Assembly (NCBI GenBank): GCA_041569895.1
Contig: JBFFXF010000074.1
Span: forward strand, 1 to 29,226
Source of the DNA: JBFFXF01 sp041569895
Lineage (GTDB): Bacteria; Planctomycetota; UBA8108; JACQVS01
Length of the DNA stretch: 29,226 nucleotides
Direction of reading: 5' to 3'
In this document: positions 10,401 to 17,380 of the stretch, piece after piece
How the letters are laid out: each line of letters opens with the position of its first letter
Position numbering within the stretch: the first letter of the stretch is position 1
The notes under the pieces: model-generated
Told to the model about the DNA's origin: nothing
Databases searched by the model: none
What the model saw: only the letters and a program-made list of their open reading frames with translations
Program-made: the position numbers and the translations under genes

Positions 10401-11553
10401 CGTGCCAGCGCTGTCGGTGGAACCAGCGGACGATACGCTCCCACTGCGGCTGCGGCTTCGCCTCGACAGGGTCCCCTCGCACCCACCGCCGCAGGTCCTG
10501 TGCCAGGGCCTCCGCCGTGCCGTACCGATCGCCGGCGTCCTTGCGCAGGCACTTCAACACGATCGTCTCGAGATCCCGTGGGATGCCCGGGTTGATCCTC
10601 GCCGGGTCCGGCGGATCCCGCTCGATGATCTGCGACAGCGTGTCCGCGTGATCCTCGCCGCGAAACGGCGGCCGGCCGGTGACCGCCTCGTAGAGCGTCG
10701 CGCCGAGTGAGTAGATATCCGTGCGGTGGTCGACGGGGATCTTCTTCCGGCGAGCCTGCTCCGGGCTCACGTAGAGCGGAGTGCCGACGAAGTCGCCGGA
10801 GAGCGTCAGCGACTCCTGTCCCTCGAGTCGAGCCAGTCCGAAGTCGAGGATGCGCAGGCGGGCCTGGGTATCGAGAATCAGGTTCGACGGCTTGATGTCG
10901 CGGTGGACGACGCCCCTGGCGTGTGCGTGCTGGAGGCCGTCGGCGACATCGGCGAAGGCGCTGGCCACGTTGGTATAGAACTGTCGCTCCCCCCGTTCCC
11001 CGAAGGGTGCCTCCGACTCCTGGTCAGCATCGCCGATCCTCGCCAGCACTTGCGCCAGGGTCAGGCCCTCGACGAACTCCATGGCGTAGTAGGGCGTGTT
11101 CTCCTCCTGCCCCATGCCATGAACGCCGACGATGTTCGGGTGACTGAGCTTCGCGGCTGCTCGCGCCTCTCGCATGAATCGGTGGAACGCCTTGTCGTCA
11201 GCCGCAACGGCACCGGGCAGAACCTTCAGCGCAACGGAGCGCTCGACGGAGTTCTGCCACGCCTCGTACACCACCCCCATGCCCCCGCGACCGATCTGGC
11301 GGCGCAGCGTGTAGTCACCGAGGGTGCCGAGCGGTCGTGAGTCGAAGCCGCGGTGGATCTCGTCTTCGCCCAGGTCCAGAAAGACCTGGAGCTCCTCGAG
11401 GATCCGCTCTCCGACCGCAGGGTGATCCCTCAAGACTTGCCGGGAGTCCAGTTGCTCCCCGGCGTTCAGACGATCCACGTAATGCGCGATGAGGGAGTCC
11501 AGCCGCCGGTCTTCGTCGGAGTTGCCGCGCCCGGAGAAGGGCTCAGTCTGCAT
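7465..11553 (-). CDS. Membrane Ser/Thr protein kinase with TPRs and malectin-like domain
   Basis: This 1362-residue Hanks-type kinase has every key motif: glycine loop GRGGMGVVY (88-96), Lys110 in VALK, Glu129, HRDIKPSN (217-224), DFG (237-239) and SPE (263-265, in place of APE). One transmembrane helix lies at about 384-405. The following 750 or so residues are TPR-like helical repeats (for example RAMNNLGRVLAMQGKLIEA). The last 150 residues (from about 1212) match a malectin-type beta-sandwich: RLNCGG, then YRLPLPRGRYAVTLHIAEPW, YRIFDIEVEGE and a final GAIEVTAF. Malectin domains bind carbohydrates, so the protein looks like a surface receptor kinase; ligand and substrates are unknown. The start has AAGGAG seven bases upstream, inside the sigma factor gene, and overlaps that gene by 11 bases. 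Kinase next to an ECF sigma factor is a known planctomycete arrangement. Confidence 0.92.
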   Translation of the reverse strand: MQTEPFSGRGNSDEDRRLDSLIAHYVDRLNAGEQLDSRQVLRDHPAVGERILEELQVFLDLGEDEIHRGFDSRPLGTLGDYTLRRQIGRGGMGVVYEAWQNSVERSVALKVLPGAVAADDKAFHRFMREARAAAKLSHPNIVGVHGMGQEENTPYYAMEFVEGLTLAQVLARIGDADQESEAPFGERGERQFYTNVASAFADVADGLQHAHARGVVHRDIKPSNLILDTQARLRILDFGLARLEGQESLTLSGDFVGTPLYVSPEQARRKKIPVDHRTDIYSLGATLYEAVTGRPPFRGEDHADTLSQIIERDPPDPARINPGIPRDLETIVLKCLRKDAGDRYGTAEALAQDLRRWVRGDPVEAKPQPQWERIVRWFHRQRWHVAAGALGLLVAVGAVVLGVLYKRHRDSERMKTYEASVVQAVLQMGLDQASFLQGVGRVDRRRTEVAILSGGRITPEQRILEALDGLESCGAYTSDRVDHIYHRARGFSMLGRPQAALDELAALLASRPDFFPARALRAAILRRRGDQALADRELQIGHATAPPWGAAWFEGRQALFAEDWPRAVEAYKRLDLEDVADLFLGADFEVLMARGIARFESGDNDGAIRDFLRAVDRWPSAIGPAILIGRAYAAQKNFDEMIRWLEEYWQSIPTPEAREDFAFEVKLGLAERLSVDDELRWIGRMRPGLMRERRLMYTLYWAGRPNEAVAAGQAALRHDEEDPLTLAMLALAHTGVPGDEASARARAEEAERLMERDPYTCFVLALVHAMLGDLDGCVRFNRLALEYEPSFVRAMNNLGRVLAMQGKLIEAREVFEHAVKLDPRSPAALSFLASTYSSTGQVELARSHLDRALAINPREPVPNYELGRLSERLGNFVEAESYFRAAIDHGQGYHVPKLGLARVLLEQGRLDEALRSCCEALESSGGQARPGRLLARLLRREQRPRDLSCLDGVAEALEDRLSTGKRSPDVVEALGLALLHAPGRRDPEKAVELLREALEAKESSERRASLATALAATDRLAEAVHCLEVAVTRGARRPEVLAQLARYRVALAPDVVSFASIDALFDSAPVSGPRLETRLDAFREVAGSDGAGGRVVYFEARLLEEQRRFEDAGGVFETLALDHTGDTLAPLRRWVVCAARTGGSGAVVEFLHDALRDGNASTDELLAILWGVWTRDLDLSPERLAVELEGLDPSTAEDHRWVMGGLARGESLRLNCGGQEDVEVEGVVWSRDRFVPSGSRGGKRSREEPFRETTLGPVLSRQRIFSRHHASGYRLPLPRGRYAVTLHIAEPWYPGEGYRIFDIEVEGELRVEGCDPGRVSPDRALERHFEVEVDDGFLDLTVVPHRGEPFIGAIEVTAFDSS

Positions 11554-12166
11554 CGCCGGGCTCCTTTCTCCTCAGGCTGCGGTGCGGGAGATGCAGGCTT
11601 TCAGTATCACCGAAGGACGCTTTCAGCTTTCTCAGGGCGCGCGCGAGCAGCTGGTGCACGGCGTCTTCCGAGCGTTGCATGCGTTTCGCGATCTCCGCGA
11701 TACGAAGCCGCTCCAGTCGCGCGAGGCGAATCACTTCCTGGTGATCCGCGCTCAAGCTCAGGAGCGCGTCCTGAAGACGTTCGAAGCGCTCCTCTCTGCG
11801 CAGAGTCCGGCTCGGTGACGGGTCGCCGGCGGGCGGAGCGCTCTCGATGGGCGCCACTTCGCGCCGGTGCTTCTGGGCGGCGTGAAGGATCACGTGCTCG
11901 GCGATGCCGCGGAGCCACGCGTGGAACGACTGCTCGTCCTTCCAGGAGAACCGACCGAGAGATTGGAGGGCGCGAATGGAGACCTCCTGGAGGATGTCTT
12001 CCACGCCGATCCTGCGGCGCAAACGTTCGCCGAGTCGGGAGTCGACGAAAACGCGCAGGCGTTCGTGAAAACGCTCCAGGAGGGCGTCGAATGCGGCGCG
12101 ATCACCGCCCTTGGCCCTCGATACGAGGGTCTCGGTCGAATCTCGGAGTGCCATCTGATTGTCCAT
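11543..12166 (-). CDS. ECF-type RNA polymerase sigma factor
   Basis: This 207-residue protein has sigma region 2 at about 10-95 (FDALLERFHERLRVFV; VEDILQEVSIRALQSL; SFHAWLRGIAEHVI) and region 4 at about 128-190 (LSADHQEVIRLARLERLRIAEI; SEDAVHQLLARALRKL). It should direct RNA polymerase to a dedicated set of promoters. The ATG at 12166 is used here; a second in-frame ATG four codons later is possible. The gene ends 11 bases inside the downstream kinase gene, so the two are very likely co-translated and work as a pair, with the kinase possibly controlling the sigma factor by phosphorylation (inference from the gene order known in Planctomycetota). No anti-sigma gene is present beside it. A TACAAT box on the - strand at 12241-12246 is a candidate promoter. 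Confidence 0.93.
   Translation of the reverse strand: MDNQMALRDSTETLVSRAKGGDRAAFDALLERFHERLRVFVDSRLGERLRRRIGVEDILQEVSIRALQSLGRFSWKDEQSFHAWLRGIAEHVILHAAQKHRREVAPIESAPPAGDPSPSRTLRREERFERLQDALLSLSADHQEVIRLARLERLRIAEIAKRMQRSEDAVHQLLARALRKLKASFGDTESLHLPHRSLRRKEPGDAD
11561..11566 (-). promoter_or_regulatory. Ribosome binding site of the kinase gene
   Basis: AAGGAG on the - strand, seven bases before the kinase ATG at 11553 and inside the last codons of the sigma factor gene. It decides the kinase start and supports translational coupling. Confidence 0.7.
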
Positions 12167-12482
12167 TCCACCCCTGAAGCATACGAAGGGGCGAAAACTG
12201 ACGCGAATTCTCGCGAGGGCGGCGAAAAGGGATCCCGGTCATTGTAGCCCGACCGCTGGCAACGGGGAACGGTGACGACGCTCGGGGCTGGAAGTGAACC
12301 GAGCTCGGAACGCGCGCTGTGACCTCGAGCTTCAGCGAATGGACCTCTCAGGAATTCGGACCGGGACCGCGCACGGGGACCGGGACGGGATGGGGCGACG
12401 TTGACGACGCACCGTCGATCGCGGCACCATGACACGCGGACGGTGCAGGCCACTACACGCAACAACCACGGAGGGTCCCATC
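12167..12482 (+). other. Divergent intergenic region
   Basis: This 316-base gap lies between the ECF sigma operon (-) and the DUF1566 gene (+). It holds a candidate - strand promoter at 12241-12269 and a degenerate GGGAC-rich stretch near 12359-12397 (units like GGGACC and GGGACG). The latter resembles, but is less regular than, the hexamer tracts at 17726 and 24966. A TTGACG at 12400 has no matching -10 at the right distance. I see no gene or RNA here. Confidence 0.5.
12241..12269 (-). promoter_or_regulatory. Candidate promoter of the ECF sigma-kinase operon
   Basis: On the - strand, TTCCCC (12269-12264) and TACAAT (12246-12241) are separated by exactly 17 bases. The -35 is poor (3 of 6) and the -10 good (5 of 6). 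Transcription would start about 68 bases before the sigma factor ATG. Confidence 0.4.
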
Positions 12483-13229
12483 ATGCGCCTCGTCAAAGCG
12501 TCGATTGTCACGGTCTCGATTCTTCTCAGCGCGTTCTGCCTGCTGCTCATCGTCTCGGTGCGGGCCGTGCCCGTGCAGCCCGGCGGTGGCGGGGCGGCGG
12601 CGGTCGGGAACGGGGACACGAACGGGGATGGCGTGATCGACGTCAGTGACGCGGTGCACCTCCTGCTCTTTCTCTTCCGCAGTGGCGAGCCACCCGCCGC
12701 GGTCGCTGAGTCGCCCGAGCTCGTCGCCGGGGTGGAGCTGATCGGCACGCGGCTGGAGGAGATCGCCGAGGTGGTCGACAGCAACCTGTCGAGGATCGCG
12801 GCCGAGAGCGAGAGGCCGTGTCGCGAACGATTCGGACGCTTCGTCGACAACGGGAACGGCACGGTGACCGACACGTGCACCGGTCTCATGTGGCAACAGG
12901 TGATCGCTGACCTGAACGGCAACGGGGTCGCGGATGCCCAGGATCAGATGGGGTGGCAGCAGGCGACGAACGCCGCGGCCGCTCTGAGGCTGGCCGGTCA
13001 CACCGACTGGCGGCTGCCGACGGCCCAGGAGCTCGAGGCGCTCTTCGACCCGAGGTGGAACCCGTCGATCGACCCGCTCTTCGGGACCTTCGGCGGCGGC
13101 TTCTGGACGTCGTCGGTGAACCCCGCGGCGCCGAGCCGCGCCTGGAGCGTCAGTCTCTCCCCGGACGGAAGAAACGTTCCCGAGCCGCTGTCGAATCCCA
13201 ACTACGCCATCGCCGTCCGGGAGCCGTGA
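12483..13229 (+). CDS. Anchored or exported DUF1566 (Lcl_C) protein
   Basis: The protein has 248 residues. The ATG at 12483 is chosen because a strong hydrophobic signal or anchor follows (SIVTVSILLSAFCLLLIVSV, 7-26) and GGAGGG lies upstream; an earlier in-frame ATG at 12429 would put 18 polar residues before it. After a Gly-rich linker comes a single dockerin-like half (GDTNGDGVIDVSDAVHLLLFLF, about 44-66), then a helical stretch (80-110). The DUF1566 domain fills 117-247: RFVDNGNGTVTDTCTGLMW, AGHTDWRLPTAQELEALFD, GGGFWTSSVNP and a terminal YAIAVREP. DUF1566 domains are C-type-lectin-like folds of exported proteins with mostly unknown roles. An EF-hand-like insert (DLNGNGVADAQD, 143-154) sits inside the domain. 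The position of the dockerin-like half near the N-terminus is unusual. Role unknown, probably envelope or surface. Confidence 0.85.
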   Translation: MRLVKASIVTVSILLSAFCLLLIVSVRAVPVQPGGGGAAAVGNGDTNGDGVIDVSDAVHLLLFLFRSGEPPAAVAESPELVAGVELIGTRLEEIAEVVDSNLSRIAAESERPCRERFGRFVDNGNGTVTDTCTGLMWQQVIADLNGNGVADAQDQMGWQQATNAAAALRLAGHTDWRLPTAQELEALFDPRWNPSIDPLFGTFGGGFWTSSVNPAAPSRAWSVSLSPDGRNVPEPLSNPNYAIAVREP

Positions 13230-13268
13230 CGGTTGTTCGCCATGCCGCTTTCTCTCGGGTTTCGGATT

Positions 13269-13296
13269 CGAGGACGAGGACGAGGACGAGGACGAG
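13269..13296 (+). repeat. Hexanucleotide tract (CGAGGA)4
   Basis: Four perfect CGAGGA units plus CGAG, ending two bases before an ATG at 13298 that opens a 41-codon frame. A shorter related run (TTCGAGGACGAGGACGA) occurs on the - strand around 25029-25045, so the tract belongs to a family seen several times in the window. Confidence 0.85.
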
Positions 13297-13297
13297 C

Positions 13298-13423
13298 ATG
13301 TGTTGCGACGAACCGCGAAGCTGCTTGCGTTCCACGCCGACAGGGTGTGCCATCGAGGGAGAGACGGTGTCACACCAGGCTGACGGCCCGTGGGAGGTCC
13401 CATGCGCGCTCTTCGGAGACTGA
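13298..13423 (+). CDS. Possible small Cys-rich peptide (doubtful)
   Basis: A 41-codon frame starts directly after a CGAGGA tract that could act as a purine-rich ribosome binding site. It begins MCCDEPRSCLRSTPTGC and contains five cysteines. Its end overlaps the start of the NHL propeller gene by 22 bases in another frame. I recognise no family, and the frame could easily be chance. It is listed because it is one of three cases where a hexamer tract abuts an ATG. Confidence 0.15.
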   Translation: MCCDEPRSCLRSTPTGCAIEGETVSHQADGPWEVPCALFGD

Positions 13424-15786
13424 CGGATGTCGCGCCGCGCGTCGGTGTGTTCGCAGGCCTGCTCTTCGGATTGCCATTCTCGATCGCGACGGCCTCGGCA
13501 CTCGAGGCGCTCGATGGTGACTGGCGTGTGACGGTCGAGGTCGACGGTCGCGAGCGGGCGGCGCTGCTCTCCTTCTCGACCGGGCTCGACGGCACGCTCG
13601 CCGGGGCGTGGATCGGCTTTCGGGGACTGACCCAGCTCGACGACGTCCGCCACGAAGACGGCAAGCTGACCTTCACCCGCGTGCGCCGGAATCGTGACGG
13701 CGGCTCGACCACCTGGCGGTTCGCGGGAACGATCGACCGGGGCGCGCTCTCCGGCACGCTCTCGAGCGGCGCGGACTCGTACCGCCTGACCGGCGCGCGT
13801 CTGACGCGGATGCCCGAGATCGTCGGCGACTGGGCGATGGGCTACAACCGCGATCGGGTGTCGTCGACGCTGGTCGTGCGCGCCGATGCGAAGGGCGCGC
13901 TCAAGGCCGAATGGCGCGGCGATGGCGGCGACGTGCCGATCCCCGACTTCGCGTACGAGGACGGCCGCGCGACGTTCACGTTCCAGGGCGCCGCCTTCGA
14001 CGGAGGCCTGCGAGCGCAGGGCAACACGCTCGTCGGCGTCTTCGATAGCGAGCGCGGCGAGGTCCCGATCGCCGGTCTGCGGATCGCCTCCGCCCTGATC
14101 GGCACGTGGGAGCTCGACATCACATCGGAGCGCGGCTCGCGCAAGCAGAGACTGAAGATCAACCGGGACATGACCGGCTGGTTCGGCGCGACGCCGATCG
14201 AGATACCCCTGCCGCGTCCGCTGCTCGCACGGCCGGCGACGGTCGGCCTCGAGGGCCGTCCGGTGACGTTCACGGCGGTGGCGAGGCTCGGCGAGCGCAC
14301 GATCGAGCTCGGCTTCGCCGGGAAGGTGGTCGAGTCGACGCTCACCGGCGAGCTGACGACGCCGCGGGGTCGCGCCCGGGTGACGGGGCGCAGGGTGGCC
14401 GACCCGTCCGCGTCGGGGAGCCCGGTCATCGAGCTCGACTCGCGCGTCCTCGAGTTCGCGCCGACTCGCGACGATCTCGAGGTGAGCATCGCGCAGTTCA
14501 ACCTCTTCTCGTCCGGGAAGCTGACGGTCAACGGCGAGGAGGCCGAGCACCAGTGGAAGTACATCGACCTCGAGTCCGTCGGCCGGAACCGCTTCCGCTT
14601 GCCCGCGCTCGAGCTCGAGTTCTCCGAGGAGGGCCGCGGCTATCTCTGCATGTCGGTCAAGGTCTGGTTCGACAAGCTGCCGAACGAGATCGATTCGCCC
14701 TACTACCAGCGAGTCGACGACCGCTACGCGCTGGTCTCCTGGTGCACCCGGCACGCCGGACCGGACGTGCACCGCTTCAGCCAGAACCGCGTGGCGACAC
14801 TCCGTGAATTCGAGGCCGTGCTGGCGAGGCCGTTCGTCATCCCGCTCAAGCGGCAGCGCATCCCGGCGCCCGGCGTCGCGGTCGACGAGCACGGAACGGT
14901 GTTCGCGTTCATCTTCCTGCCCGGCGTTCCGCTGCAGGATCGCAACCAGCTCTGGAGGATCGGCACCGACGGAGCAGCGAGGCGGATGCCGCTCGCCGGT
15001 CGGCGGACCGCCTACTGGCGCATCGCCCCGCACCGGCCGAGCGTCGGCCCCGGTGGCACGATCTACCTGAGCGGACTCTGGCAAGTCGCCCCGGACGGCG
15101 CCGTCGCCGCGGTGCCGCGTTCGTTCGAGAAGCCGCAGCCGTCGAACGACACGCCGGTCGCGGTCGACTCGCGGGGGAACGTCTACTTCGGCGCCGTCAC
15201 GCCGGGTCACGGCGACGCACCCCACCGGGTGGAGCTGGCGAGGGTCGACTCGGACGGCGCGGTGCACATCGTGGCGGGATCGACGGCGGGACACCGCGAC
15301 GGCGCCGGCGACGAGGCCCGTTTCATCGACATCGCGGCGATCGCGATCGAGCCCTCCGGTCACCTGTGGGTGGCGGACGGCCGTCTCGGCGAGGGAAGCT
15401 GGATCCGTCGCGTCAGCCCCGACGGCGAGGTGAAGACCGTCTCGGGCGGCGCCGAGATCGGCTTCGAGGACGGCAGCGGGACGGCGGCGCGCTTCCACGT
15501 CGTCAGCGGACTCGCCGCGGGCAAGTCGGGCGACCTCCACGTCGCCGACCGCTTCAACCGCGCCATCCGCAGAGTGACTCCGGATGGCGAGGTCACCACC
15601 ATCGCCGGTCGCGGCGACTCGAGGGAACCGGAGGGACTGGCGCGAGACACTGCATTCGCCGATCCGGCAGGCGTCGCCGTCCGCGCAAACGGTGAGGTCC
15701 TCGTGCTCGACGGCGAGCGCGAGGAGGCGAGGCTCTGGAGCATCTCCACGGATGGGCGGATCGAGACGGTGGCGGTGCTGCGGTGA
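13402..15786 (+). CDS. Exported beta-sandwich/NHL-propeller protein
   Basis: The protein has 794 residues. The ATG at 13402 follows GGAGG and begins a signal peptide (MRALRRLTDVAPRVGVFAGLLF, cleavage near ATASA). An earlier in-frame GTG at 13390 overlaps the ribosome site and is less likely. Residues 34 to about 330 contain several similar beta units (LDGDWRVTVEVDGRERAALLSF; IVGDWAMGYNRDRVSSTLVV; LIGTWELDITSERGSRKQRL), each of the form 'GxW...G....L.....G.L.G'. A middle domain follows, and from about 475 to the end lies an NHL-type propeller (APGVAVDEHGTVFAF, TPVAVDSRGNVYFG, VSGLAAGKSGDLHVADRFNRAIRRV, DPAGVAVRANGEVLVLDG). NHL propellers usually bind proteins or ligands; here the location is extracytoplasmic. 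The exact function is unknown. It is followed 13 bases later by an anchored HEAT-like protein, probably in one operon. Confidence 0.88.
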   Translation: MRALRRLTDVAPRVGVFAGLLFGLPFSIATASALEALDGDWRVTVEVDGRERAALLSFSTGLDGTLAGAWIGFRGLTQLDDVRHEDGKLTFTRVRRNRDGGSTTWRFAGTIDRGALSGTLSSGADSYRLTGARLTRMPEIVGDWAMGYNRDRVSSTLVVRADAKGALKAEWRGDGGDVPIPDFAYEDGRATFTFQGAAFDGGLRAQGNTLVGVFDSERGEVPIAGLRIASALIGTWELDITSERGSRKQRLKINRDMTGWFGATPIEIPLPRPLLARPATVGLEGRPVTFTAVARLGERTIELGFAGKVVESTLTGELTTPRGRARVTGRRVADPSASGSPVIELDSRVLEFAPTRDDLEVSIAQFNLFSSGKLTVNGEEAEHQWKYIDLESVGRNRFRLPALELEFSEEGRGYLCMSVKVWFDKLPNEIDSPYYQRVDDRYALVSWCTRHAGPDVHRFSQNRVATLREFEAVLARPFVIPLKRQRIPAPGVAVDEHGTVFAFIFLPGVPLQDRNQLWRIGTDGAARRMPLAGRRTAYWRIAPHRPSVGPGGTIYLSGLWQVAPDGAVAAVPRSFEKPQPSNDTPVAVDSRGNVYFGAVTPGHGDAPHRVELARVDSDGAVHIVAGSTAGHRDGAGDEARFIDIAAIAIEPSGHLWVADGRLGEGSWIRRVSPDGEVKTVSGGAEIGFEDGSGTAARFHVVSGLAAGKSGDLHVADRFNRAIRRVTPDGEVTTIAGRGDSREPEGLARDTAFADPAGVAVRANGEVLVLDGEREEARLWSISTDGRIETVAVLR

Positions 15787-15799
15787 GACCACGGGTGAC

Positions 15800-16378
15800 A
15801 TGATGACGAGAGTGCGCGTCAGGACCTCGGCGGCGCTGCTCGGCGTCCTCACCGTGGCGGTGCTCGTCGCCGGCGTGTTTCACCCGGCGGTCAAGGAGCA
15901 GTGGCACCTCTGGCGGCTCGAATCGGACGACGAGACCGTGCGTCGCGCAGCGGCCGCGTCACTGGCGAGGCTCCAGTCGGTCAGGGCCATTCCGCGGCTG
16001 TTCGAATTGCTGACCGAGTCGCCAGTCGAGGAAGGCAGCCAGTACTTCCCGCTCGTCGTGCCGGAGAGAATCGTGCGACGACACGCGCTCCGGGGCGCCG
16101 CTGGCATCGCACTGCCGGCGGACGGACTGTCCGATAGCGCGACGGACCACGACGAGCTGGGAGACGTCATCCACGCGATCCGCAGGCGAGCACGAGCGTC
16201 GCTCCCGAACACCTTCGCCCTCGACGCCCTGATCGAGATCAGTCGCCCGGTCCTCGAGTACGCCGAGACGCTCGACATTGCGCCGGACGACCTGCAAGCG
16301 AGATTCGTGCGCGATGAACTCCGCCATCACGTCGCCGGAGGACAGGAGCCGGGCTTCGATTCTGGTACCAGCGAGTGA
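15800..16378 (+). CDS. Membrane-anchored HEAT-like protein (EQW-WRLE family)
   Basis: The protein has 192 residues. The start is ATG at 15800 (an adjacent ATG at 15803 is equally possible). An N-terminal transmembrane helix (about 11-28) is followed by a helical domain opening EQWHLWRLESDDETVRRAAAASL, then SVRAIPRLFELL, typical of a HEAT-repeat start. The 20452-21066 gene encodes a paralogue that aligns without gaps over residues 31-70: EQW at 33-35, WRLE at 38-41 and S60-x-R62-A63-x-P65 are identical. The rest of the protein has several predicted helices and no catalytic motif. The gene is 13 bases behind the NHL propeller gene and 26 bases before the SUMF1-domain gene, so all three probably share a transcript. 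Function unknown; a scaffold at the membrane is a guess. Confidence 0.75.
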   Translation: MMTRVRVRTSAALLGVLTVAVLVAGVFHPAVKEQWHLWRLESDDETVRRAAAASLARLQSVRAIPRLFELLTESPVEEGSQYFPLVVPERIVRRHALRGAAGIALPADGLSDSATDHDELGDVIHAIRRRARASLPNTFALDALIEISRPVLEYAETLDIAPDDLQARFVRDELRHHVAGGQEPGFDSGTSE

Positions 16379-16404
16379 CCGAGGGAACGCCACGGTAACG
16401 CGCC

Positions 16405-17250
16405 ATGAACAAGACCCGTGCCATCACCGTCGCGCTCGGCGCTCTCGCGGTGGCGGCGGTGGCGCTTTCGTGGAAGCCGATCGCCGCGTGGTACCGGTTC
16501 CACTCGCTCTTCGAGTCGATCGGGGCGAACGAGCAGGGGCTCGAGGAGTACCGGCACAGGAAGAGCGGCATCGTCATGGTGAGGATTCCAGGCGGGTCCT
16601 TCCTGATGGGAAGCCCGTACGACGAGGCGCAATCGCGGCAGGATGAACGACCCCGGCACCGCGTCATCCTGAGCCCCTTCCTGATCGCCAAGTGCGAGGT
16701 GCGCCAGGTGGCATGGGTGACGATCATGGGCGGCAATCCGTCCACGAACAGGGGCCACGCTCTCCCCGTCGAGGGAGTGTCCTGGGAAGACTGTCAGACC
16801 TTCTGCGAGCGGACCGGTCTTTCCCTCCCGACCGAGGCCCAGTGGGAGTACGCGTGCCGGGCGGGAACGACGGGCCCGTTCTACCACGGCGAGACCATCA
16901 CCACCGACCAGGTCACCCATGATGGACGGGAGTCTCACCGCCCGACGGTGCAGGACCGCTACAGGGCGCGCACCGTCCCGGTCGGCTCCTTCCCGCCGAA
17001 CGCGTGGGGACTTCACGATTTCCACGGAAACGCCTCCGAGTGGTGTCTGGACGTGTACGACGACTACTGTTTCCCGGCCACCGTCGAGCGCGACCCCGTC
17101 GTCCTGAAAGGATCGCGCGAGCGAGTCGCGCGCGGCGGGAGCTGGTTCAGCTATGGCACGGCGTGCCGCTCTGCATATCGCATATCGGACGACCCCGGCA
17201 AACGGACGCCGTATCGGGGTTTTCGGCCCGCGTACTACCCGCTGCCGTGA
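16405..17250 (+). CDS. Membrane-anchored SUMF1/formylglycine-enzyme-like protein
   Basis: This 281-residue protein has an N-terminal transmembrane helix (6-22). A full SUMF1-type domain runs from about 55 to the end: MVRIPGGSFLMGS (58-70), PVEGVSWEDCQTFC (121-134), LPTEAQWEYACRAGTT (141-156), WGLHDFHGNASEWC (201-214), RGGSWFSYGTACRSAYR (243-259) and RGFRPAYY. In true formylglycine-generating enzymes two cysteines in the GGSY-x-C-x4-C region bind copper. Here the first position is Ser249 and only Cys254 remains, so sulfatase activation is unlikely. The family includes many non-FGE members such as structural, EgtB-like or PvdO-like proteins. It sits 26 bases after the anchored HEAT-like gene. 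Likely an extracytoplasmic domain of unknown role, possibly peptide or ligand binding. Confidence 0.88.
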   Translation: MNKTRAITVALGALAVAAVALSWKPIAAWYRFHSLFESIGANEQGLEEYRHRKSGIVMVRIPGGSFLMGSPYDEAQSRQDERPRHRVILSPFLIAKCEVRQVAWVTIMGGNPSTNRGHALPVEGVSWEDCQTFCERTGLSLPTEAQWEYACRAGTTGPFYHGETITTDQVTHDGRESHRPTVQDRYRARTVPVGSFPPNAWGLHDFHGNASEWCLDVYDDYCFPATVERDPVVLKGSRERVARGGSWFSYGTACRSAYRISDDPGKRTPYRGFRPAYYPLP

Positions 17251-17287
17251 AGGCGCGACGACGACGACCTCCGTCAGTCGCCCCCGC

Positions 17288-17316
17288 TTGACTTGCCGCG
17301 GGCTCACCCGTAGCCT
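17288..17316 (+). promoter_or_regulatory. Weak promoter candidate before the 99-residue membrane protein
   Basis: TTGACT and TAGCCT are separated by 17 bases. The -35 is good (5 of 6) and the -10 poor (3 of 6). It lies in the 130-base gap after the SUMF1 gene. Confidence 0.3.
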
Positions 17317-17380
17317 CGGCCGGGACGTCGTCGATCAGGATCGGAAGAGCCATCGGAGGACTCCGGAGGCGCGTCGGACC

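Noticed and set aside
8098..10710. 870-codon + strand frame opposite the kinase
   Set aside because: The - strand encodes intact kinase and TPR motifs; the + frame has no recognisable domain.
12400..12428. TTGACG as a -35 for the DUF1566 gene
   Set aside because: No acceptable -10 lies 16-18 bases downstream (GGCACC at the expected place).
13150..15852. 900-codon - strand frame opposite the NHL protein
   Set aside because: Arg-rich shadow. The + strand has a signal peptide and propeller repeats.
16405..17250. Annotation as a true formylglycine-generating enzyme
   Set aside because: The first active-site cysteine is a serine and no sulfatase gene is near.
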